Source of the DNA: CAYOBW01 sp964402115
GTDB taxonomy: Bacteria; Verrucomicrobiota; Kiritimatiellia; UBA8416; CAYOBW01
Assembly: GCA_964402115.1 (NCBI GenBank)
Contig: CAYOBW010000063.1
Coordinates: 1-29,155, forward strand
DNA: 29,155 bases
Direction of reading: 5' to 3'
Of this stretch, positions 9,101-17,600 are shown piece after piece. The notes below the pieces were generated by a model. The model had not been told where the DNA came from. It made no database searches and saw nothing but the letters and a program-made list of their open reading frames with translations. The translations under genes were made by a program, and so were the position numbers. The stretch's first letter is position 1, and every line of letters begins with the position of its first letter.

Positions 9101-9483
9101 AGTACGAGGCCGAGGTTGACGGTCTGCACGCTGGAGCTGTCGTTCCTGACAACGCCGCCCGTGGTGCCGTTCCACTGGACCGTGACTGCGTTCCCCGCCA
9201 GCGTAAAGTACCCGGCGCCGGCGCTGAAGGTCATATTGTGGAAGCTGCTGTTGGCCGGGAAATCGTTCTCCGTGCTCAGTCGCAGCGTGCCCGCGAACAC
9301 CAGGTCGGCGGTGGTGGCGGGGACTGGCACGGCGTCCCAGTTGCCGGCCGTCTGCCACAGGTTGTCGGCGCCGCCGCCACTCCACGTGTAGGTGGCGCCC
9401 CGCGTCGCCGTTCCCGCCGCCAGCATCGCCGTGATCGCCAGCGCCAGTCGCGCGTGTCCGCTCCGTTTGCGTCTCGAGTCCAT
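6112..9483 (-). CDS. PATR (autotransporter-associated beta-strand repeat) secreted protein, 1123 aa
   Basis: This is a large Gly/Thr/Ala-rich exported protein, predicted to be a right-handed beta-helix. I start it at the ATG at 9483 (MDSRRKRSGH) because AAGGAG lies eight bases upstream; the start at 9507 would put the Shine-Dalgarno inside the gene. Signal peptide 1-30. The N-terminal module (TYTWSGGGADNLWQTAGNW, 31-49) matches the start module of the two upstream paralogues. PATR motifs recur, for example TKTGAGTLTLTGVNAFSG (159-176), TKAGAGTLTLSGANTYGGGT (634-653) and LTGANTYTGPTKIQAGTL (981-998). Residues 1028-1123 are the C-terminal module shared by all three PATR proteins, ending MITVR. 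There is no recognisable C-terminal beta-barrel and no PEP-CTERM tail. It is shorter and more divergent than its two neighbours and lacks their Ig-like and YDG domains. Confidence 0.9.
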   Translation of the reverse strand: MDSRRKRSGHARLALAITAMLAAGTATRGATYTWSGGGADNLWQTAGNWDAVPVPATTADLVFAGTLRLSTENDFPANSSFHNMTFSAGAGYFTLAGNAVTVQWNGTTGGVVRNDSSSVQTVNLGLVLPATATRTITTSGGGGDLVIGGIISGATANVTKTGAGTLTLTGVNAFSGTLTISAGTVQLGDGTTDGTVYQTANLVNNGTLVFNNAADKSYPRVISGSGAVTKSSAGVETLTAANTFSGLTTINGGTLQLDFSASTPTVNIINNTANSSALVLAGGTLELKGKGGATNSQRFNGTTVGAGASALTLTQNTATSLTATLNALTHTTGGALNFTIVPATSGVIATTTGVNGAGLPGSTSYFGAWASYGVGAGARYLQLNPSGQIVAGPAATSVGAAFVSVTDPNTVYTFTSTSYTLAGNRTGYAILANNGTAATVTLGANTLTLNGLLAIAVGGTTFAGATGAGGLVIGAENELVVNAAAGGFTFSAPIANGGSAGSLTVVGAGQVVFGRANTYSGTTTLAGGDVVVSHDSTSLADSVFGPGPLRLNGGRVRATTGAARTVYNAVTLAANTTFFSGHATGYFDKNLTFAGNVTLTGGSRKLTVDTVAADNAGIYFQGVIGDGGNRYGLTKAGAGTLTLSGANTYGGGTTLQAGTLALNNAGSGGTSSAIGTGLLTLAGGTLDNTSAGAITLSSNNPQAWSADFTFAGTRDLNLGTGPVTLGPGNRTVTAAAGTLTAGGALSHVATFSKAGAGTLALAGGGSLSRFDINAGTVRVEGGTLTIGSYLTVNSSGTAGAYEQTGGTVTLPAAAHGAYVGNAGTPTSTFTVSGGSFTVSGTEGLRMSAGGASTITVSGAGSVTATNAGGAGLLFNKSAGTAVCNLGDGVTFSDGTSGTLTVNRVQRTDGTGTLNFNGGTLRASQDNPAFCDDAGIGAYVKEAGGILDNNGRTIAIGQALQHGGAAPTDGGLTFKGAGSTLLTGANTYTGPTKIQAGTLVLATTGALPNGGAVVLAGGTLDAGNVAHTAGTLDLDGSSALACGTGSSLVFADSSSVDWSGGTVAVTGSFGPAGYGISQVKFGSDANALTTAQLALITVNGVPAALDADGSLVMQPAPATMITVR

Positions 9484-9491
9484 GGCCGCAA

Positions 9492-9497
9492 CTCCTT
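9492..9497 (-). promoter_or_regulatory. Ribosome binding site that fixes the start at 9483
   Basis: AAGGAG on the minus strand with eight bases to the ATG at 9483. It settles the choice against the in-frame ATG at 9507. Confidence 0.75.
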
Positions 9498-9520
9498 CCT
9501 GTTCCAATCCGCTGCACGCC

Positions 9521-9552
9521 CGCCGGCGTCTCCGGCGACTCCCTCCAGGGAG
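9521..9552 (-). other. Two small hairpins in the 92-bp intercistronic gap
   Basis: CGCCGG (9521-9526) pairs with CCGGCG (9532-9537) around a five-base loop, and CTCCC (9539-9543) pairs with GGGAG (9548-9552) around a four-base loop. They lie between the stop at 9576 and the ribosome binding site at 9492, in the only sizeable gap inside the operon. There is no T-tract, so a full terminator is unlikely. They could mark a processing or partial attenuation point, which would fit different dosage of the upstream giants and the downstream genes. Such small GC stems also arise by chance in this base composition. Confidence 0.3.
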
Positions 9553-9575
9553 GGGCGTTCGTCCTGCTCAATCCG

Positions 9576-12500
9576 TTACTTCATCAAGAAGACCGTTCCC
9601 CGCACCGTGGAGAGCGCCAGCCGTCCGTCCGCGTCCATCTCGGCGGGCAGACCGTTCACGGTGATGGCCGCGAGCTGTCCAGCCGTCAAAGCGCTGGCGC
9701 TACTGCCGAATCTGACCTGCGAAACCCCGGAGCCGGGCGCGCCGAAGGCGCCCGTGACGGCCAGTGTCGCGGCGCCCCAGTCCAGGCTGCTGCTGTCGGC
9801 GAACGCCAGGGACGAACCGATGCCGCAGACGATCGCGCTGTTGCCGTCGAGGTCCAGCGTGCCCGCGGCGTGCCCGAAGTTGCCGGCGTTCAGCGTGCCG
9901 CCAGCCAGCACCACCTGGCCGCCGGCTGGCAGCGCGCTGTCCGCGGCGAGCACGAGCGAGCCGCCCTGGACGGTCGTCGCGCCCGTGTAGGTGTTGGCGC
10001 CCGAGAGGGTCAGCGAGCTGGCGCCGGTTTTCACCAGGGCCAGGTTGCCGCCGATCGCGCCCGCATACGAGGAAGGCGTCGCGGTGTTGACGGTCAAAGC
10101 GGCCGGCGTGCCTGACCCGTTGTTCACAACGTTGTTGTAGACGCCGCTGGTTTGGCCAACCGCCAGGCCCGCCACCTCCTGGCTGCAGCCGTTGAGCTCG
10201 AGGAGGCCGGAAACGTCGTTGCTGCCGAGGATCAGCCGGGTGGACGTGGGCAGCCGGTTGGCGCCGCCGTCGAGCCGGAGGTCGAAAAGAACCGTCGTAT
10301 CGCCTGCGTAGGTGCTGGCGCCCGAGAGGACGACGGTCGCCGTTGCGTCGGCAGGTCTGGTCAAGAGGCCGTAGCTGTTGCCGCCGCTATCGATGATGCC
10401 GGAGACGGTCAGGGTCGCGCCGGCCTGGGCGCCGATGCGTGTGCCGGCCGCCCCGAGCGTGATATTGCCGGCCCAGGTATTGGCGCCGCTCCTGCTGTTG
10501 AGGGCGCCGTTGAAGAACCCCGTTCCGCCCGCGCCGCTGATGGTCAGCGCCTCGCCCGTGACCGTGAGGCCACCTTCGAGTTCGAGGCGGGCGTTGTTGG
10601 CGACCAGGGTGGCGCCCGCCGTGTTGCCCAGCGCCGTGGCATGCCGGATGTTCACGACGCCGGCGTTGACGGTGGTGACGCCGGAAAACGTGTTCGCGCT
10701 CGACAGGGTCAGCGTGCCGGCGCCGGCCTTGGTGAGGCCGTAGCCATTGCCGCCGTCGTCGACCGTGCCGCTGAGGATCAACTGGGCTGTCGAGTTGTTG
10801 GCGAGGGTGCGCGTCTGGCCCGCAATCGTCACGGGCCCGCTGAGGGTCAGGTTCTGGGCCGTGCCGCTGCCCGGCGCATACAGGGTGAGGTTGCCCTGCA
10901 GCGTGACGGCGTTGCCGATCGTCCGCGCGCCGCCCGTGGTCGGACGGATGCTCGCATCGTTGAGGATCAGCGGTCCCGTGCCGAAGTCTCCGGCCGTCAG
11001 GTCCCCGGTGGACGCCGAGCCCGTCGAGCTGCTGAACATGACGAACTTGCTGCCTGCCGCCACGGTCGTCCCACCGGCATGCGAGCTGGTCTGGGAGCCG
11101 AACTGGCCTTCGCCCGTCCCCGTCAGCGCGAGCGTGAGCGCCCCCGCGCCGGTGACGACCCCGCGGTAGATCAGGTTGTTGGCGCCGGCGGCCTCCAGGG
11201 TGCCGCCCGTACCGGTCAGCGTCAGGCCGCGGTTGGCGTTGATTGTCGTGCCCGAGGTCAGGACCGTGAGCTTCGCGCCGTTGCCCAGCGCGATGGCGCC
11301 GGAGGTCGGCGCCCCGGGCGCGGCGCCGAGCTGGGCGTCGGTGGAGATAATCAGCGTACCGTCGTTGACGGCGGTCGTCCCTGTGAAGGTGTTGGCCCCC
11401 GAGAGCCGCAGGGTCCCCGCCCCGGCCTTGGTCAGGCCGTCGGAGCCCGCCACGACGGCGCTGATCGTCGCACTCCTGCCGGCGCCCATGGCGTTGACCG
11501 TGATCGTAGGCGTGGCGCCGGCGAGCGTGAGGGTGTTGGCTGGCGTACTGTTGTTGGCCAGGGTGCAGCTGGCGGGTGTGCCGATGCCGGTGGCGGTGTC
11601 GCCGAAGACGAGGTTACCGATCGTGCGCGGCGTGTTCAGATTGACCGCGGTGTCGGCGATGAGGTCCAGCGTGTTGAAATCGGCGGTTTCCCCGCTCCCC
11701 GCCCCGACAATGCTGTCTTGCCAGTTGGCCGCGGTGTTCCACAGGAAATCGCCCGTGGTCGCGGTCCAGACCGCGGCGGCAAGGATATTGGCAGTAAGGC
11801 CCGCGGGCTGCGTCAGGGTGTAGTTATCGGCGGATGCGCCGCCCAGCGTGGAAGTCGAGGTCACCCCGATGCCGTTGCCCGGTCCCGCGTTGTCGAAGTC
11901 GCCCGTCCCCGTCAGGGTGACCGTGTCACCGTCCACAATGCCGCTCAGCGTGCCGCTGATGGTGGTGGCGAGCGTGCCGTCGAAGAGCTTGCTGCGCGCC
12001 GTCGCCCCTGCCACCGTGAGCGCCTTCTGTCCGACGGCCTGCGCCGGCGTCAGCGCGTCCGACGTGCTGGCGCCATACGTGAGGTCCCCCTCGTAGATCG
12101 CCACGATGTTGGCGTGACTGCCCGCCGCCAGCGCGGTGATGGCGGGCGAGATGGTGCACGTGCCGCCCGCCAGCGTTCCGGAGCCAATGGTCGTGCCGTC
12201 GGCGCCGCCGTCCTTCAGCGTCACGCTGCCCGTGGCGAGGGCTGGCGCGACGCTCACGTCGAACGACAGGGCGTCGCCGTACGTTGTCGAAGCCCCCGTG
12301 CCCGCATGCCGCGTGAGCGTGGTCGTGGTCGTGGGCGCGATGGCCACGACCAGGTTCAGGTCGGCGCCACTGACCTGAAGGGTGGCCGCCGTCCCGTCCG
12401 CCAGGCCCGGCCCGCCCAGCGCGGGGTTGAGCGTGGGACTGCCGGTGATGGTTCCGCCGGCCAGAGAGATCAGGGTGTACGTGCCCAGTCCCAGACGCGA

Positions 12501-14585
12501 GGCGCTGTTGTTGTTGAAGGTGACCTCGCCGTTGAGGACCAGGTTGCCTTGCGAGACGTATAGCGCCGGATGCGTGGTATCGCCGCTGAAGCCGGTGGGC
12601 GTGAAGGTCAACGCCACCGGGCGCGTGCCCAGGTTCACGGTCGTCCCGCCCTTGAGCTCGGCCGCCGTCGTGCCGACCGCCGTGCCAGTGCCGTTGGCGG
12701 TGAGAGACGCGCTGCCGCCCCACGTGTACGAGGCCTGGGAGGAGACATCGAAACTCGCGCCGGCTGCGAGGCTGACGCTGGAACCGGCGTCGAGCGCCCC
12801 GCCGGCGCCCAGGGCGAGCGTGCCCGCGTTGATAGTGGTAGCGCCCGCGTAGGTGTTGACGCCGGACAGGGTCAGCGAACTCGCGCCGGCCTTCGTCAGC
12901 GCCAGGTTGCCGCCCACGCTGCCGGTAAACGTTGACGGCGCCCCGGCGTTGACGGTCAGAACCGCCGGTGTGCCTGACCCGTTGTTTACGACGTTGTTGT
13001 AGACGCCGCTGGTTTGGCCAACGGTCAGGCCCGTCACCTCCTGGCTGCAACCGTTGAGGTCGAGCGCGCCGGAGGCGCTGCCGTCGCCCAGGATCAGTCC
13101 GGTGGACGCCGGCAGCCGGTTGGCGCCGCCGTCGAGCCTGAGGTTGTAGAGAACCGTGGTGTCGCCCACATAGCTGCTGGCGCCCGAAAGGACGACGGTT
13201 GCCGTCGCGTCGGCGGACCCGGTCAGCAGTCCATAGTTGAATCCGCCGCTGTCGATCACGCCGGAGACGGTCAAGGTGGCGCCGGCCTCGGCGCCGATAC
13301 GCGTGCCGGCCGCTCCCAGCGTGATGTTGCCGGCCCACGTGTTGGCCCCGCTCCTGCTGTTGAGGGCGCCATTGTAGAACGTGGCCCCGCCCGTGCCGCT
13401 GAGCGTCAGCGCCTCGCCCGTAACGGTGATGCCGCCGTCGAGCTCGAGGCGGGCGTCGTTGGCGATCGTGGCGCCGTTGGCTGTGCCGCCCAGGGCGCTG
13501 GTGTGCCGGAGTCGCAGCACGCCGGCATTGACCGCCGTCACCGTCGTATACGTATTGGCGCCGCTGAGAATCCAAATGCCACTGTCGTTCTTCTGGATGG
13601 AGTAGGCGGTCGTGATGCTGCCGCTGATTTCCCCCGCAGCGGCGCCCCGGAGGGTAATGGAGTTGACAGTGCCGTCAATGTTGCCCTGGATCGTGAGCGT
13701 GCCCGCATCGGACACGAACACAGCTGGACCTTTCTTGGTGAGCGTGCCCTTGAGGATGTTGTCACCGCTCAGGTTGCGAATCGTCGCCGCGGTCGGATTC
13801 GTGCCGATCTCCCCGAACGCCTCTGTCACGGTGATCCCGCCCTGCAGGGCCAGCGTGGCGCCGCCCTTCAGCAGCGTGTCGCTGGGGAGGTCCCCCAGCG
13901 CGTTGTTGTGCGCGAGTGTGACTTGGCCGCCGCTGATCGTGGTCTGCCCCTTGTAGGTGTTGTTGCCGGCAAGGGTGAGTGTGCCGGCGCCGCTCTTGGT
14001 CAACTGCAGGAAGCTGGCGCCACCGATGGAAATCGCCCCGTTGAGGGCGAGATTGCCCGCGCCGGCAATGGCCAGCACTTTCGTGCCCGGCGTGCCTCCG
14101 GGGCCGCCGGTGATGTTGCCGCCGTAGATCAGGGTCGCGGCGGTGCTGTCGTTGACCAGGTTGTAGGTGGCGGCCCTGCCATCGCCCCCCAACTGCAGCG
14201 GTGAGCTGAACGTTTGGCCGACAAGGACCGTGCTGTTTAACGTGATGCTGCCGGCGCCGCCGAGGATGAACTTGTTGCCGGCATTGAAGGCGTACGACGC
14301 GCAGTTGACCGTGTCGAACAGGATGGTCGTGATCGTGATGTCGGCCCCCAGCGTGATCGTCCTGTTGCCGTTGCCGACGCCGTTGAATGTCGCAACCTGC
14401 CCGGAGCCGTTGGGGAAAGCGGCTCCCGTCCAATTGCCGTTGTTGTTCCAGTTCGCGTTGCTCAAGCCGGTCCACGTGCCGTTGGCCCCGAGTGCAGGTG
14501 TGCCTGCCCCCGCCAGCGCCAGCCCCCCCGCAACCGCCACGACCGCCAGCCACGGACTCCCGCCCGATGTGTGTCCTGTCCTCAT
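9576..14585 (-). CDS. Giant PATR beta-helix secreted protein with Ig-like and YDG domains, 1669 aa
   Basis: The start ATG at 14585 has CAGGAG eight bases upstream, overlapping the end region of the preceding gene (gap 15 bp). Signal peptide 1-33. The N-terminal module ANGTWTGLSNANWNNNGNW occupies 34-52. PATR repeats appear at 197-226, 337-356, 562-590, 1050-1080, 1284-1312 and 1517-1545. The centre (about 750-935) carries a Big_3-type Ig-like domain (TTTTLTRHAG through YEGDLTYGAS) and a YDG-type domain (KLFDGTLATTISGTLSG through NYTLTQPAGLTANI). A second copy of the start module follows at 938-956 (AVWTATTGDFLWNTAANW), so the protein looks like two PATR units joined by the Ig/YDG spacer. Residues 1575-1669 are the shared C-terminal module ending TVFLMK. 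No beta-barrel or PEP-CTERM is seen. Residues 340-590 and 1294-1546 are near-duplicates of each other. Confidence 0.92.
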   Translation of the reverse strand: MRTGHTSGGSPWLAVVAVAGGLALAGAGTPALGANGTWTGLSNANWNNNGNWTGAAFPNGSGQVATFNGVGNGNRTITLGADITITTILFDTVNCASYAFNAGNKFILGGAGSITLNSTVLVGQTFSSPLQLGGDGRAATYNLVNDSTAATLIYGGNITGGPGGTPGTKVLAIAGAGNLALNGAISIGGASFLQLTKSGAGTLTLAGNNTYKGQTTISGGQVTLAHNNALGDLPSDTLLKGGATLALQGGITVTEAFGEIGTNPTAATIRNLSGDNILKGTLTKKGPAVFVSDAGTLTIQGNIDGTVNSITLRGAAAGEISGSITTAYSIQKNDSGIWILSGANTYTTVTAVNAGVLRLRHTSALGGTANGATIANDARLELDGGITVTGEALTLSGTGGATFYNGALNSRSGANTWAGNITLGAAGTRIGAEAGATLTVSGVIDSGGFNYGLLTGSADATATVVLSGASSYVGDTTVLYNLRLDGGANRLPASTGLILGDGSASGALDLNGCSQEVTGLTVGQTSGVYNNVVNNGSGTPAVLTVNAGAPSTFTGSVGGNLALTKAGASSLTLSGVNTYAGATTINAGTLALGAGGALDAGSSVSLAAGASFDVSSQASYTWGGSASLTANGTGTAVGTTAAELKGGTTVNLGTRPVALTFTPTGFSGDTTHPALYVSQGNLVLNGEVTFNNNSASRLGLGTYTLISLAGGTITGSPTLNPALGGPGLADGTAATLQVSGADLNLVVAIAPTTTTTLTRHAGTGASTTYGDALSFDVSVAPALATGSVTLKDGGADGTTIGSGTLAGGTCTISPAITALAAGSHANIVAIYEGDLTYGASTSDALTPAQAVGQKALTVAGATARSKLFDGTLATTISGTLSGIVDGDTVTLTGTGDFDNAGPGNGIGVTSTSTLGGASADNYTLTQPAGLTANILAAAVWTATTGDFLWNTAANWQDSIVGAGSGETADFNTLDLIADTAVNLNTPRTIGNLVFGDTATGIGTPASCTLANNSTPANTLTLAGATPTITVNAMGAGRSATISAVVAGSDGLTKAGAGTLRLSGANTFTGTTAVNDGTLIISTDAQLGAAPGAPTSGAIALGNGAKLTVLTSGTTINANRGLTLTGTGGTLEAAGANNLIYRGVVTGAGALTLALTGTGEGQFGSQTSSHAGGTTVAAGSKFVMFSSSTGSASTGDLTAGDFGTGPLILNDASIRPTTGGARTIGNAVTLQGNLTLYAPGSGTAQNLTLSGPVTIAGQTRTLANNSTAQLILSGTVDDGGNGYGLTKAGAGTLTLSSANTFSGVTTVNAGVVNIRHATALGNTAGATLVANNARLELEGGLTVTGEALTISGAGGTGFFNGALNSRSGANTWAGNITLGAAGTRIGAQAGATLTVSGIIDSGGNSYGLLTRPADATATVVLSGASTYAGDTTVLFDLRLDGGANRLPTSTRLILGSNDVSGLLELNGCSQEVAGLAVGQTSGVYNNVVNNGSGTPAALTVNTATPSSYAGAIGGNLALVKTGASSLTLSGANTYTGATTVQGGSLVLAADSALPAGGQVVLAGGTLNAGNFGHAAGTLDLDGNSAIVCGIGSSLAFADSSSLDWGAATLAVTGAFGAPGSGVSQVRFGSSASALTAGQLAAITVNGLPAEMDADGRLALSTVRGTVFLMK
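9948..10706 (-). repeat. Copy B of the 250-residue internal duplication
   Basis: Encodes residues 1294-1546 of the 1669-aa protein and matches copy A (12816-13568). Identity extends to DNA: the 32 bases at 10129-10160 are identical to 12991-13022, and 10109-10124 is identical to 12971-12986. Confidence 0.85.
12816..13568 (-). repeat. Copy A of the 250-residue internal duplication
   Basis: Encodes residues 340-590 of the 1669-aa protein. Shared landmarks with copy B include NARLEL/DARLEL, ALNSRSGANTWAGNITLG, TATVVLSGAS, DLRLDGGANRLP-type text, LNGCSQEV and GQTSGVYNNVVNNGSGTP. It lies about 2.86 kb from copy B. Confidence 0.85.
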
Positions 14586-14600
14586 ATTATCATCTCCTGC

Positions 14601-17600
14601 TTACCGGATGATCAGCACCGTGCCCGGCGGTCTCGTCGCGATATTGATATAACCGTCCGCGTTGAGCGTGGCGGTTTTGCCTTCCACCGTGATGGCCGCG
14701 ACCTGCGCCGAGCGCAGCGCCGTGGCACTCGTGCCGAAGCGGAGGGGGGAGGGGCCGCTTTCGCCGAACCCGGGGCCGGTCACGGTCAGCCTGGCCGCGC
14801 CCCAGTCCTGGCCGGTGCTGTCGGCGAAGGCCAGCGCGGCGCCCGTGTCACACACGATGGCGCTGTTGCCGGCGAGCCCGAGCGCGCCGGCGGTGTTGAC
14901 GTACGTGCCGGCCTGCAGCGTGCCGCCGCCGAGGCTGACGCCGCCCGGCGGCAGCGCCCCGCGGGCTGCCAGGGTCAGCGTGCCGGCGACGACGGTCGTG
15001 CCGCCGGTGCAGGTGTTGGCTCCGGAGAGGGTCAGACTGCCGGCGCCGCTCTTCCTGAGGCCGAGGTTGCCTGTCAACTTCCCGCTGTACGTGTCGCTGG
15101 TCGCGTTGTTGACCGTCAGGACCGCGGTCGCGACCGCGCTGTTCTTGATCTCGTTGGCGTAGGGGGCAACCGTCTGCGTGACGGTCAATCCCGCGACCTC
15201 CTGGTTGCAGCCGTTCAAGTCCACCATGCCCGAGACATTGGCGGTCCCCAGCTGCAGGGGGACGCCGACGGGCAGGCGGTTGTCGTCGCCGGCGAGCCGG
15301 AGCGTGCCGCCGAAGACCTGCGTGGGGCCTTTGTACGTGTTGGCGCCGGTGAGCACAACCGTCGCGCTGGCATCGTACGGGCGCACGAGCAGTCCGTAGT
15401 TGTTCGCGCCGCTGTCGATGACGCCCGAGACGATCAGCGTGGCGTGCGCCAGGGCGCCGATGCGCGTGAGGGGGTCCCCGATCGTGACGTTGCCCGCCCA
15501 GGTCGCCGTGCCGGTCTTGCAGTTCAGCGCCCCGTAGTAGTAACCGACCCCGCCGGGGCCGACGATCGTGATGGGCTCGTCGGCGACCGTGACGCCGCCG
15601 TCGAGCTCGACCCGGGCATTGTTCGCCACCGTTGTGCCGGCTGTCGCGGCGCCCAGCGCGCGGCCGTTCCGGATCGTCAGGACGCCGGCGTTGACGGTCG
15701 TGACGCCGGCATAGGTGTTCGTGCCGCTCAACGTCAGCGTGCCGCCGCTGGCTTTCGTCAGCGCGAGCGTGCCGACGCCACCGCCGATGACGCCGCTCAG
15801 CGTCCCGGAGCCCGCGCTGTTGGCGGTGCCGACGGTCAGCGTCTGGGTTCCGGCCGCGCCGCTGGCGATGTTGCCGGCGACTCGCGCGCCGATAGCTTCC
15901 AGGCCGAAGGACGTATGGCCCGCGAGGGTGATGTCGCCATTCAGGACGGCCGTTGCGCCCGTGATGCGGAGCGCCCCGCGGCCCTCGACGTTGCCGTTGC
16001 CGGTGGTGACGATGGACCCGAATGTCGCTGCGCTGCCCGATAGAAAGAGCTGGCTGCCGTCGTCGATCCGCAGCGTGGCGCCGGGCGCCTGGACCCCGCC
16101 GACGCTCCACTTGTCACCCGTCGGACCCGCGGCGGCGAGGTGGATCGTGCCGGCGAACGCGGTGAGGTTGGTCATGTAGGTGCCGCGCGGGGTCACGCCC
16201 GCGGCGAAGTCCAGCCGGAGCTCGCCGGCGCCCGTGAATGCGTTGCCGAGCGTCGTGTTGCCGGCCGTGCCGGCGTGCGCCAGCTGCACGGAGGCCCCGG
16301 CGCCGATCGCGACGGCGCCGCTGCCGAGCGCGTTCCGGTTCGTGCTTACCGACGCGATCAGGCGGCCGGCCCCGGCGCCGAGGACCGTGCCGCCGCCGTA
16401 CGAGTTGGCGCCGGTGAGCGCGAGCGTGCCCGGGCCGGCTTTGGTCAGGCCGTCCGAGCCCACCACGACAGCACCGATGGTCGCACGGTTGTCGGCCCCC
16501 AGCGCGTTGACCGTGATCGTGGGCGTGGCGCCGGCGAGGGTCAGCGTGTTGGCCGCCGTGCCGTTGTTGTCCACCGTCCAGCCGGCGGCCGAGTTCGTAT
16601 CGGTGTCGCCAAAGACAAGGTTCCCGATGGTTTGCGCGGCGTTCAAGTGAACGGTTGTGTGCGTCGCGAGATCGAGGGTGCTGAAGTCGGCGGTTTGACC
16701 ATTGCCCGAGCCGATGACCCGGCTCAGCCAGTTGCTGCGGGTATTCCAGAGGAAATCGCCCGTCGTGGCCGTCCAGACAGCGGTCGTGCTGATGTCCGCG
16801 GCGAGCTCCGTCGGTTGCTTCAGCGCGTAGTTGCCCGCCGCCGCCCCTCCCAGCGTGGCCGTTGCGGTTATTGCAATCGCCGCGCCCGGGCCGGCGTTGT
16901 CGAATTGGCCCGTGCCGAGCAACTTGACATCGTCGCCGTCCACCACCCCGCTCAGCGTGCCGCTGAAGGTGGCGGCGGTCGTGCCGTCGAAGAGTCTGTT
17001 GTCGCCTGTGGCATCCAGCACGGTCAGTTCTTTTGCGGCCACGGTTTGCGACGGAACGAGTGTATCAGACTTGCTCGGGCCGTAGAGGGCGTCTCCCTCG
17101 TAGACCGCCACGATCCGGTCGTGACTTCCCGCCGTCAACGCCGCGGGCGCCAGCGTCAGGGTGCAGGTCCCGCCCGCCAGCGTTCCGGCGCCAAGGATCG
17201 TTCCACCCTCCTCCAGCGTGACCGAGCCCGTTGCTTCGGACGGTGTTACGCTCACGTCGAAGGAGAGGCTGTCGCCGTAGGTCGTGGCGGCGCCGGTGCC
17301 TGCGTGTCGCGCGAGCGTGGTGGCGGTCGGGGTGACGGGGTAGACCACCAGGTTCAGCGACGGGCCGCTTAGCTGCAGCGAGGCGCCCGTGCCGCTGGCC
17401 AGTCCCTGTCCGCCAACCTTGCGTTTCAGCGTGGGACTGCCCGTGATCGTCCCCCCGGCCTGCTCGATGAGGGCGTAAGTGCCCACGCCCAGCGGCGCCG
17501 TGCCGTTGTTGCTGACGGTGAGCGTGCCGTTCAGGGTCAGCGCGCCCTGCGCCACATACAGCGCCGGATGGGCGGCATCGCCGGTGAAGTTGGTGGGAGC

